From the NCBI RefSeq assembly GCF_047238105.1, contig NZ_JBDFMD010000001.1, positions 5,456,001-5,520,000 on the forward strand: DNA of 64,000 bases, given 5' to 3'. A program made the translations under genes and the position numbers. Source of the DNA: Paenibacillus_D sp047238105. Its GTDB lineage: Bacteria; Bacillota; Bacilli; Paenibacillales; Paenibacillaceae. Under the pieces are notes generated by a model that ran no database searches, had not been told where the DNA came from, and saw only the letters and a list, made by a program, of their open reading frames with translations. Shown here in pieces: positions 56,944 through 64,000 of the stretch (its first letter is position 1; each line of letters starts with the position of its first letter).

Positions 56944-58371
56944 ATGAATGTATTATTAATCACGCCGGATCAGATGCGCGCAGATGCGATGGGATGCAGC
57001 GGCCATCCGATCGTCCGCACGCCGCATCTCGACCGGCTTGCCGGGGAAGGGATCCGCTATGAGCAGTGCCATGTGCACAACTGGGTGTGCGCGCCTTCAC
57101 GGGCGACGATCGTGACGGGGGCCCACCCGAGCGTGCACGGCGTACTGTTCAATGACATGACGACCGATCTGCGGCTGGAGACGGTGCCGGAGCTGTTCCG
57201 GCGGGCGGGCTACCGGACTGGACATGTGGGCAAGTGGCATCATTATCCAAAGGGCGAAGCCTTCGGCTTCGAGACGATTCTGGCCCACGACGGGTACCGC
57301 GAGTACCTGGCGGCGCAAGGGATCGATCCGGCGCTTGGCGAAGAGTATCCGGCCGACTGGACCAAGCAGTTCTCCACCTGGGTGTCGCCGATCCCGGAAG
57401 CGCATTATCTGACGGTGTATGAGACGGATCAGGCGATCGCCTACCTCGACGAACCGTCAGAGAAGCCGTTCTTCCTCTGGCTCTCTTATGAGAAGCCGCA
57501 TCCGCCCTACAACCCTCCGGCTTCCTACGCCGGGATGTACGAGCCTGCAGCGATGCCGCTGCCTGCAGGCTGGGACGGACTCCAGCCGGGGGCGGCCCCG
57601 CACAAGCAGGCCGATTCGGCGGAGCACTGGCGCACCGGCGTGCGCCCGGCTGAGATGACGGATACCGACATTCAGCTGGCGACAGCGCATTACTATGCCT
57701 CGATCTCGCTGGTGGACGCTCAGATCGGGCGCCTGCTCGCTCATCTGGAGCAGCGGGGGTGGATGAAGGATACGATGATCGTCTTCACCTCGGATCATGG
57801 CGAGATGATGGGTGACCACCGGCTGCTTAACAAGGGTCCGTATCCGTATGACGCGCTGACGCATGTGCCGCTTATCATCTATAATCCCCGGCTGCCCCAG
57901 GAGCGCAGGGGCACGGTGGAAGGCCGGCTGGTCGGACAGGAGGATGCGGTGGCTACGTTGCTGGATGCCGCCAAGCTTGACCCTGCGCCGCATATGACAG
58001 GCCGCTCGCTGCTGGCTGCACTGGAGCGAGAGGGCGAGATCGTACCGGGCGTCTCTGGACATCATTATGGCCCGCATTATAATGTCAATATCCGGACCTG
58101 GCGGACCGAGGATTACCGCTATACGCTCTATCACTATGCGGATGAGGCGTCAGGGGCGGAGCTGGCGGAGGAGCTCTACGATCTGAGGGCAGATCCCAGT
58201 GAGCGTTACAATGTAATCGGTGACGACAGCTACGCGGCTGTCGCATCCCGGATGCGGCGGGAGCTGATTGCCGATACGATGCGCAGGGAGCAAGTAAAGC
58301 CCGAGGTTCGCGAGATCCGGGAGCGCTTCGCCAGCGCGGGAGGGCGCGGCATCGGCAAGACCTTCGGGTAG
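56944..58371 (+). CDS. Cytoplasmic S1-family (Cys-type) sulfatase
   Basis: A 475-residue sulfatase. The signature is C49-A-P-S-R53. The first metal site is LLITPDQMRADAMGCSG and the second is FTSDHGEMMGDHR. There is no signal peptide. GAGGAG and AAAGG lie before the ATG. It is the last gene of the P7 unit, which thus encodes import, three sulfatases, a glycosidase and a mutarotase. It converges on the GNAT gene with a 64-bp gap in which I see no strong terminator. Confidence 0.93.
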   Translation: MNVLLITPDQMRADAMGCSGHPIVRTPHLDRLAGEGIRYEQCHVHNWVCAPSRATIVTGAHPSVHGVLFNDMTTDLRLETVPELFRRAGYRTGHVGKWHHYPKGEAFGFETILAHDGYREYLAAQGIDPALGEEYPADWTKQFSTWVSPIPEAHYLTVYETDQAIAYLDEPSEKPFFLWLSYEKPHPPYNPPASYAGMYEPAAMPLPAGWDGLQPGAAPHKQADSAEHWRTGVRPAEMTDTDIQLATAHYYASISLVDAQIGRLLAHLEQRGWMKDTMIVFTSDHGEMMGDHRLLNKGPYPYDALTHVPLIIYNPRLPQERRGTVEGRLVGQEDAVATLLDAAKLDPAPHMTGRSLLAALEREGEIVPGVSGHHYGPHYNVNIRTWRTEDYRYTLYHYADEASGAELAEELYDLRADPSERYNVIGDDSYAAVASRMRRELIADTMRREQVKPEVREIRERFASAGGRGIGKTFG

Positions 58372-58435
58372 CGGCAGCCAGGTGGCAGCCACGGCAAGAT
58401 GTTCGGACAGCGCCCGCCTGCCTTTGCTGGCGCAA

Positions 58436-59185
58436 TCAGTGCTCCCGAGCAACCTTCGCACGATACCAATAAGAGTAGATCTCTTTATATCCCAGCTTGG
58501 AGTAGAGAGCCAGGGCGGGAGCATTGGCTTTCACGACCGCCAGGTAGCTATGCGTTGCTCCGCGCGCCTTGCCCCACTGCAGCAGGTGAAGGATCAGCTG
58601 CTCGCCAATGCCTTGATTGCGGAAGCGGCTGTCGACGACAATATCATATAGACCGATATATCCTCCGCTCAGGATGCCAAGACCGCAGCCGATCGCCTGC
58701 CCATCATGATAAAGGGTCAGGTAGCCCGTGGCGGCGCCGATATGGGACAGCATGCCCGTCATCGTCGGTTTGTGCCGGGGATCGACGCAGTTGAAGCAGC
58801 AGTAGAGGTCGATCCAGGCTGGCGTCAGCTGCTCTTGGATGCTGGCCGACTGCAGCACAGGCGGGGCGAGCCGGGAGAGACCGACCGTCTGGACGCTGCT
58901 GGGCTCCAGGATCGTGTATCCTCTGTCCTGCAGCAGCCCATCCAGTTCCACAGGCTGGGCGAAGGGGGTTATTTTGTAGACGGGTCGCAGCCCGCGTTCC
59001 TCGTACAGCTCTTCGCAAGCAACGATCTTCTCCTCCACTGGGAGCAGGGAGGGATAGATTGCCTGGATCGAATTGGCCCGTTTCGTATAGCCCCCGGCAA
59101 ATCGCAGCACCCAGCCGTCATATATCTCGGTAGACAAGGGCTGCCAATGATTTAGTGTCATCTCTTCCAGATGTCTGGGTAACAT
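58436..59185 (-). CDS. GNAT-family N-acetyltransferase
   Basis: A 249-residue protein whose C-terminal half is a GNAT fold: LYDIVVDSRFRNQGIGEQLILHLLQWGKARGA is the acetyl-CoA binding motif A, and ANAPALALYSKLGYKEIYSYWYR is motif B. The N-terminal half is a degenerate GNAT-like half. The acceptor substrate is unknown. The start has GGAGTGAGG upstream on the minus strand. It probably marks the right border of the polysaccharide locus. Confidence 0.88.
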   Translation of the reverse strand: MLPRHLEEMTLNHWQPLSTEIYDGWVLRFAGGYTKRANSIQAIYPSLLPVEEKIVACEELYEERGLRPVYKITPFAQPVELDGLLQDRGYTILEPSSVQTVGLSRLAPPVLQSASIQEQLTPAWIDLYCCFNCVDPRHKPTMTGMLSHIGAATGYLTLYHDGQAIGCGLGILSGGYIGLYDIVVDSRFRNQGIGEQLILHLLQWGKARGATHSYLAVVKANAPALALYSKLGYKEIYSYWYRAKVAREH

Positions 59186-59200
59186 GTCCTCACTCCTTCG

Positions 59201-59464
59201 TTAAGCGCGACTGGTTTTGAACCGTGCCACCAGCCGATCCAGCAGCAAGCCCGCCAAAAACCAGATGAACACTGTAGACAATAGGTACAGAAAGCGAGGG
59301 ATATCGGCCTCCCTGACAGCGGGATAAGCCTCGTATAACCATAGCATCGGACTCGTGAAAAAGAGCAGCAAATTTTTGTCGTCCAGTCCAGTCAGATGAA
59401 ACGCGATGACGGCCAGAGCAAACGCCGTGAACCAGAAGCAGAAGCTTTTGAGCTGGTTTCTCAT
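59201..59464 (-). CDS. Small two-helix membrane protein
   Basis: An 87-residue hypothetical protein with two membrane helices (FCFWFTAFALAVIAFHLTG and FLYLLSTVFIWFLAGLLL) joined by a short loop. A strong GAGAGGAGG lies about 6 nt before the ATG at 59464, so I start it there rather than at the upstream in-frame ATG at 59578. It ends 15 nt before the GNAT gene and is probably co-transcribed. I do not recognise its function. Confidence 0.72.
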   Translation of the reverse strand: MRNQLKSFCFWFTAFALAVIAFHLTGLDDKNLLLFFTSPMLWLYEAYPAVREADIPRFLYLLSTVFIWFLAGLLLDRLVARFKTSRA

Positions 59465-59756
59465 GCCAGTCCTCCTCTCCTGTTCGATTGAAACGGTTAT
59501 TGTGCAGCTGCGCGTCTCGTAGAAACTAATGAACGCGCTGAAGTCTATGAAAAGCGATCCGCAAGAAAGACTGGGCACGTCCTTGGCCGAAGCTGACGAT
59601 CCATCTTTTTGAGCGTACAGATATGTGTGATATTAACATATATTAGGTTGTAGGAGAAGCGCTAACGTAGGAAGAAGCTGAGCGTGGGAGCTGTTGAGAA
59701 AGAAAGTTTCGTTGGCTGGGCTCGCAACCCGGCGGCGGGGTGCTATGGAAAAAGTA

Positions 59757-59770
59757 AGTTTGATCAAACT
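59757..59770. promoter_or_regulatory. Perfect 14-bp palindrome
   Basis: AGTTTGATCAAACT is fully self-complementary and lies just before the hairpin at 59775. No gene start is nearby, so its role is unclear. Confidence 0.4.
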
Positions 59771-59774
59771 AAAA

Positions 59775-59822
59775 GGCTGCCTTCGGAGTCATCTGACCAT
59801 TCCGGAGACAGCCATTTTTTTT
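59775..59822 (+). terminator. Orphan intrinsic terminator
   Basis: GGCTGCCTTCGGA (59775-59787) pairs with TCCGGAGACAGCC (59801-59813) with two wobbles or mismatches, followed by A and eight T (59815-59822). No plus-strand gene precedes it in the preceding 1.4 kb, so it may belong to a small RNA or to the remains of a mobile element. Confidence 0.72.
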
Positions 59823-60373
59823 GGTGGAGGTGAAGTGCGACGCTTCACGGGTCACTATATACGCTAGCTCCGTGGGTCGCCATTTCGCTCGTCTCACAAA
59901 AGGACACAGTAGCACCTATATCGAACATTCGCTTGATTTCACTCTACTTGCGGACAGAGGGTACGCTATTGGTCTGGAAATGGCACCAAAACAACAGAAA
60001 ACCAACAATTAACGGATCGTGTGTCCGCCTCCCCTGCTTTCAGCTAGCGTTTGTTCCGAATAGGCGCTATTGAGTCCGTTAAGCTGGGGGAATTCGCAGC
60101 AGTGGTCGATTATGGCAGGGCGTCGCTGGATGCACCTACTGATCGCTACTGATCGCAGCTGCGGATCCAGGAGCAATCGTAGGTAGCAAGTGCACTCGCA
60201 ACCGCGGGCACCTAGCTCATGCCTAGATGGACAGACGCAGGTTGCAACTGCGGACTCAAGCGCAGCCGCAGCCACAGCCGCGATTTTTGCCGCCGGTGCA
60301 GGCGCAAATCGCAGGCACGGACAGCAAGAGGGGACCTGTGCTGGCAGATCGCCAACGGGGTTCGGGGTCAGTC

Positions 60374-61195
60374 TTACTCCTCGTACACCCGCCCCCAACC
60401 ATATCCGGCCTCCTTGGAGGTGTCCTCGGGCATGCCCGGCAGGATCAGGCCGCCGTCGATCCGCAGATTGATCCCGGTAATATACGAGGCCTGATCAGAA
60501 GCAAGCCAGGCGACGGCTTCGCCGATATCCGCAGGGGTGCCCAGGCGTCCGAGCGGGATTTTGCGCCCCAGCGGCATCGTCAGGGCATCGTCCTCCAGAT
60601 TGTTGACGGTAGCTCCCGGGGCCACGCAGTTCACCCGGATACCATGCGGCGCCCACTCGAGCGCTAGCGACCCGCAGGATCGGATCAGCGCCGCCTTCAT
60701 CCCGCCGTAGATGCTGTCTCCCGGATAAGCGCGTTCGCCGCGCGACGAGGTGATGAACTGGATGCTGCCGGGAATCTTGCGCTCGATCATGGCTGCGGCG
60801 GCATGCTTGGAGATGAGGATCGGCGCGGTGTAGTCCAACTGCACCAGGGAGGCGATATCCTCCTCTGACATGTCGAGCAGCGGCTTGTTGTTGCCGCCTC
60901 CGGCATTGTTGACGAGCAGATCGAGCCGGCCGCAGCCCTCCAGTGTCTCGTCTACGACACGGGCGACGTCTTCTTGCTCCATCAGGTCGCATTGCAGGAC
61001 GAGCGGCTGTGCCCCGTACGTATGGCGCATGTCCTGTGCGAACGACTCGATCTCGTCCGCGCTGCTGCGATAGGTGAGAGCCAGCTGATAGCCTTTTTGC
61101 GCCAGCACGCTGGCGATGCCCCGGCCGATGCCTTGTCCGGCCCCGGTGACCAGGGCGACTTTACGTTCCAGATGTCCAGGTGTTGTTGCATTCAT
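60374..61195 (-). CDS. SDR-family NAD(P)-dependent oxidoreductase
   Basis: A 273-residue short-chain dehydrogenase. It has cofactor motif TGAGQGIGRG, NNAGGG, an active-site Ser in FITSSRG, the Tyr-x-x-x-Lys pair in YGGMKAAL, and VNCVAPG. The frame is open to 61387, but the ATG at 61195 has GAGAGGAG upstream and starts just before the Rossmann fold. It is transcribed divergently from the aldolase operon and may share its operator. A likely role is oxidation of a sugar or sugar lactone precursor; the substrate is not assignable. Confidence 0.88.
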   Translation of the reverse strand: MNATTPGHLERKVALVTGAGQGIGRGIASVLAQKGYQLALTYRSSADEIESFAQDMRHTYGAQPLVLQCDLMEQEDVARVVDETLEGCGRLDLLVNNAGGGNNKPLLDMSEEDIASLVQLDYTAPILISKHAAAAMIERKIPGSIQFITSSRGERAYPGDSIYGGMKAALIRSCGSLALEWAPHGIRVNCVAPGATVNNLEDDALTMPLGRKIPLGRLGTPADIGEAVAWLASDQASYITGINLRIDGGLILPGMPEDTSKEAGYGWGRVYEE

Positions 61196-61372
61196 CTCGC
61201 ATACTCCTCTCTGGCCTTCAAATGCCGACGCAAGGGCGCCGACTTTATAGGCGAAGGTCTGTCTATTCATTACCCTGTCCGCAGGCGTATTACTCGGACT
61301 ACACGATCGCAGGATTTCCGCGGCCGAATAATAAAACAATGGACAAATGGTTGTTCGTTCCTTTATAGTAAT

Positions 61373-61405
61373 GTTATAAACAAACATTTAGTGTTTGTTA
61401 ATAAC
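61373..61405. promoter_or_regulatory. Operator-like inverted repeat upstream of the aldolase operon
   Basis: GTTATAAACAAACA (61373-61386) and TGTTTGTTAATAAC (61392-61405) form a 14-bp inverted repeat with one mismatch and a 5-bp centre TTTAG. It lies 17 nt before the aldolase start codon and in the SDR/aldolase divergent region. Its AT-rich symmetry suits a dimeric repressor (LacI, GntR or DeoR type), which is not encoded in the window. A possible -10, TATAGT, lies just upstream. Confidence 0.65.
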
Positions 61406-61421
61406 ACTAGGAGTCGATGAC

Positions 61422-62261
61422 ATGACAAATAAGGTTCGGCTAAATCGAATGTTCAGCGAGGAAGGCAAATGTTTTGATGTTGCAATCGATCATGGTTTTT
61501 TTAATGAGTATTCTTTTCTCTCCTCTATTGAAGACATGAAGCAGGCCGTAGAGACGGTTGTAAAAGCGGATCCAGACTGTATCCAGCTCAGCCTCGGCCA
61601 GGCGCGCCATCTTCAGCAGATTCCGGGCAAGTCGAAGCCGGGACTGGTGCTTCGTACGGACGCGGCCAACATTTATGGGACGAAGCTGCCTGACTATCTG
61701 TTCAGCGAGATCATCGATCAAGCCATCGAACACGCGGTGCGGCTGGACGCCGTAGCGGTCTGCGTCAATCTCCTGCTGCTGCCCGGACAGCCTGAGCTGC
61801 ATTACCAATGTGTGAAGAACGTCATGAAGCTTAAGAGCGACTGCGAGCGTTACGGCATGCCGCTCATGGTCGAACCGCTGGTTATGCTGGGGAACGAGGC
61901 GAAGGGCGGTTACATGGTGGACGGCGATATCGAGAAGATCATGCCGCTTGTGCGGCAGGCCGTGGAGCTTGGAGCGGATGTCATCAAGGCGGATCCTTGC
62001 GACCATGTGGAGGACTATCACCGCGTCATCGAGGTGGCTTCCGGCATCCCGGTGCTGGTGCGGGGCGGCGGCCGCGCCTCGGACGAAGAGATCGTCACCC
62101 GTACCGTCAACCTGATGGAGCAGGGAGCTGCCGGCATCGTCTATGGCCGCAATGTCATCCAGCATCCGCATCCCGGCCGGATGACACGCGCGCTTATGGG
62201 CATTGTGCATAAGAACGACGGTGCGGATCAAGCGCTGGCCGTTCTAAGAGGGGAGGCATAG
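61422..62261 (+). CDS. Class I DhnA/LsrF-type aldolase
   Basis: A 279-residue TIM-barrel aldolase of the DhnA/DeoC-LsrF group (COG1830-like). FDVAIDHGFFNE is the phosphate-site strand, and the predicted Schiff-base lysine is K189 in ADVIKADPCDH. LVRGGGR and AAGIVYGRNVIQHPHP complete the family pattern. AGGAG lies 9 nt before the ATG at 61422; the frame extends upstream to a TTG inside the operator, which I reject. It is the first gene of an operon with an oxidoreductase and a PfkB kinase, suggesting cleavage of a phosphorylated sugar. Confidence 0.86.
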   Translation: MTNKVRLNRMFSEEGKCFDVAIDHGFFNEYSFLSSIEDMKQAVETVVKADPDCIQLSLGQARHLQQIPGKSKPGLVLRTDAANIYGTKLPDYLFSEIIDQAIEHAVRLDAVAVCVNLLLLPGQPELHYQCVKNVMKLKSDCERYGMPLMVEPLVMLGNEAKGGYMVDGDIEKIMPLVRQAVELGADVIKADPCDHVEDYHRVIEVASGIPVLVRGGGRASDEEIVTRTVNLMEQGAAGIVYGRNVIQHPHPGRMTRALMGIVHKNDGADQALAVLRGEA

Positions 62262-62266
62262 ATCCT

Positions 62267-63427
62267 ATGAGCAAACGTGTGATCCGATTCGGCGTCATCG
62301 GCTGCGGCTTGATGGGCAAGGAGTTTGCCAGTGCGGCAGCGCGGTGGCTTCATCTGACCGGGGTTGATTTTGTCCCGGTCATCACGGCAGTATGCGATGC
62401 CAATCCGGCCGCCACGGCCTGGTTTGAAGAAGCGGTGCCGAGTGTCAAGCGCTCCTATACGGACTACAAGGAACTGTTGGCAGATCCCGAGGTGGATGCG
62501 GTGTATTGCGCGGTGCCCCATAACCTGCACGCAGACATCTATGCAGATATCATAAGAGCCGGCAAACATCTGCTCGGCGAGAAGCCGTTTGGCATCGACC
62601 GCGAGGCCAATGCGGACATCATGCGGGTGATGGCAGAGCATCCCGAGGTTGTCGTCCGTTGTTCTTCGGAATTCCCGTTCTTCCCGGGGGCCATGCAGGT
62701 GCTCCAGTGGGTAAAAGAAGGACGGTTTGGACGTATTATTGAGGTCGAAGCCGGTTTCTGGCACTCCAGCGACATGAATCCCGACAAGCCGATCAACTGG
62801 AAGAGGAGAGTGGCTACAAACGGCGAATATGGTTGCATGGGCGATCTCGGCATGCATGTGCTGCATCTGCCGATGCGCTTCGGTTGGAGACCGCGCAATG
62901 TCAGGTCGCTGCTGACGAAGGTAATGGAAGAGCGTCCGGACGGCAAGGGGGGCATGGCGCCTTGCGAGACATGGGACAATGCCATCCTGGCCTGCGAAGT
63001 GCGGACAGATGAGCAGTCGTTCCCGATGGTGCTCTCCACCAAGCGTATCGCACCGGGACATGCCAACACCTGGTTTATCCGTATCCAGGGCACGGCGTTC
63101 TCCGCCGAGTTTTCGACGAAAAATCCGAAGCAGGTGGCCTGGCTGCCTTATGAGCCGGGCGGAGAACAGGCGTGGCATGTCATGGACGCGCCGTATCAAT
63201 CGGCGTATGGCACGATTACAGGAGGCATTTTTGAATTTGGCTTCTCCGACTCTATCCTGCAGATGTGGGCAGCGTTCTGCGATGAGATCGCGAACGGTCG
63301 GGAGGGCATGAGCCAGCCGTTCCACTGCGCGACGCCGGAAGAGGCTGAGGGCAGTCACAAGGTATTTACTGCCGCGCTGGAGTCGGGGCGGACAGGAGCG
63401 ACCATCGAGCTTCACTGGGGGGAATAA
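62267..63427 (+). CDS. Gfo/Idh/MocA-family oxidoreductase
   Basis: A 386-residue NAD(P)-dependent sugar oxidoreductase. The N-terminal Rossmann motif is FGVIGCGLMGKEFA, the central family motif is LLGEKPFGID, and a C-terminal alpha/beta domain follows with GDLGMHVLHLP near the active site. GAGGGGAGG precedes the ATG, which lies 5 nt after the aldolase stop. Together with the SDR it suggests a pathway that oxidises a sugar before or after phosphorylation. Confidence 0.9.
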   Translation: MSKRVIRFGVIGCGLMGKEFASAAARWLHLTGVDFVPVITAVCDANPAATAWFEEAVPSVKRSYTDYKELLADPEVDAVYCAVPHNLHADIYADIIRAGKHLLGEKPFGIDREANADIMRVMAEHPEVVVRCSSEFPFFPGAMQVLQWVKEGRFGRIIEVEAGFWHSSDMNPDKPINWKRRVATNGEYGCMGDLGMHVLHLPMRFGWRPRNVRSLLTKVMEERPDGKGGMAPCETWDNAILACEVRTDEQSFPMVLSTKRIAPGHANTWFIRIQGTAFSAEFSTKNPKQVAWLPYEPGGEQAWHVMDAPYQSAYGTITGGIFEFGFSDSILQMWAAFCDEIANGREGMSQPFHCATPEEAEGSHKVFTAALESGRTGATIELHWGE

Positions 63428-63428
63428 C

Positions 63429-64000
63429 GTGACAAAGCTGGTACTACCCTATCCCGTCATCGCAGCGGGACATGTATGTCTGGACATCATCCCTGCCATT
63501 ACGGGCGCTTCCTTCGGTCTCGTACCAGGCAAGCTGGTCAATGTAGGCGAAGCCATGCTGTCGACGGGCGGGTCGGTACCCAATACCGGCCTGGCCCTGC
63601 ACCGGCTGGGCGTGCCTGTCAGGCTGATGGGCAAAGTCGGCGGCGACGCCTTCGGAGAAGCGATCCTGACGGCGATCCGGCAGGAGCACCAGGGGCTCGC
63701 AGACGGCATGATCGTGGCGCCGGGCGAGGCGAGCTCCTACTCGATCGTCATCAGTCCGCCGGGCGTCGACCGGATGTTCCTGCACTGCACCGGAGCCAAC
63801 GATACGTTCGGAGCAGATGATGTGGGCAGCGAGGAATTGGAGGCGGCAGGACTGTTCCATTATGGCTATCCGCCGCTCATGCGGAGGATGTATGAGAAGG
63901 AAGGGGCGGAGCTGGCCCGTCTCATGCAGCAAGCCAAGGCGGCCGGAGTGACGACCTCGCTTGATATGGCCAAGCCCGATCCGGATGGGCCCTCGGGACA
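63429..64000 (+). CDS. PfkB-family carbohydrate kinase (partial, runs off window)
   Basis: The first 190 residues of a ribokinase-like sugar kinase, cut by the window end. The start is GTG at 63429, one base after the preceding stop, with GGGG 6 nt upstream. The N-terminal PfkB signature STGGSVPNTGLALHRLG and MGKVGGDAFGE are clear. It presumably phosphorylates the sugar that the aldolase cleaves. Confidence 0.85.
   Translation, partial: MTKLVLPYPVIAAGHVCLDIIPAITGASFGLVPGKLVNVGEAMLSTGGSVPNTGLALHRLGVPVRLMGKVGGDAFGEAILTAIRQEHQGLADGMIVAPGEASSYSIVISPPGVDRMFLHCTGANDTFGADDVGSEELEAAGLFHYGYPPLMRRMYEKEGAELARLMQQAKAAGVTTSLDMAKPDPDGPSG

Larger units (their letters stand above)
59465..60373. other. Non-coding stretch without a convincing gene
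   Basis: About 900 bp between the small membrane protein and the SDR gene. It holds a palindrome (59757-59770), a terminator-like hairpin (59775-59822), and from about 60150 a stretch rich in CGCAG/GCAACTGCGG motifs and short direct repeats such as CTACTGATCG. The longest frames here lack ribosome binding sites and recognisable domains. It may be decayed mobile or duplicated DNA. Confidence 0.55.

Noticed and set aside
59821..60012. 63-codon plus-strand frame
   Set aside because: It starts right after the terminator T-run and has no recognisable family or hydrophobic pattern. The region looks non-coding, although GGTGGAGG lies near its start.

Overview
The window looks like chromosomal DNA from a Gram-positive, Paenibacillus-like bacterium. 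This is inferred from strong AGGAGG-type ribosome binding sites, S-layer-homology (SLH) anchored giant exoenzymes, YesM/YesN-type two-component systems (histidine kinase plus AraC-type response regulator), and CUT1 sugar transporters that lack their own ATPase. Nearly all of it reads as one large locus for using a sulfated, probably fucose- and galactose-containing, polysaccharide. The substrate is not proven. The case rests on eight Cys-type sulfatases, a GH29 fucosidase, a GH16 endo-enzyme, a GH36/GH31-like glycosidase, a clan GH-A-like exoenzyme, a beta-helix exoenzyme, and a family of Asp-box beta-propeller proteins.

Layout. 1-6.1 kb: sulfatase, GH29 fucosidase, secreted modular GH16 enzyme. 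6.2-9.5 kb: divergent sensor kinase and AraC-type response regulator (TCS-0). 9.6-14.4 kb: binding protein, two permeases and a sulfatase. 14.4-16.9 kb: AraC regulator divergent from a sulfatase. 17.0-23.4 kb: secreted Asp-box propeller protein followed by TCS-1. 23.5-24.9 kb: lone binding protein. 25.0-38.1 kb: a 2,795-residue SLH protein with two propeller units, and an SLH beta-helix protein with an apparent frameshift. 38.3-42.5 kb: sulfatase and TCS-2. 42.6-46.9 kb: SLH protein with a clan GH-A-like catalytic domain. 47.0-58.4 kb: binding protein, sulfatase, two permeases, sulfatase, GH36/31-like glycosidase, mutarotase and two more sulfatases. 58.4-59.5 kb: GNAT acetyltransferase and a small membrane protein (probably unrelated housekeeping genes). 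59.5-60.4 kb: non-coding. 60.4-64.0 kb: SDR dehydrogenase divergent from a DhnA/LsrF-type aldolase, Gfo/Idh/MocA oxidoreductase and PfkB kinase (cut by the window end).

Working model. The large enzymes act outside the cell, three of them held on the wall by SLH repeats. Sulfated oligosaccharides enter through CUT1 transporters. The sulfatases, fucosidase and GH36/31-like enzyme have no signal peptides, so desulfation and exo-cleavage probably occur in the cytoplasm. The aldolase/oxidoreductase/kinase cluster may process a released sugar.

The two strongest points for follow-up are these. First, a shared promoter architecture occurs in front of seven transcription units between 16.9 and 50.0 kb: an ACAA box, then ACATG 19 or 20 bp downstream, then a -10 hexamer 26-27 bp further on. 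It probably defines the regulon of the twin TCS-1/TCS-2 regulators. Second, a family of DNRLRE / Ig-like / Asp-box-propeller / DNRLRE proteins (three propeller copies) has no function I can assign and may be a new polysaccharide-degrading family.
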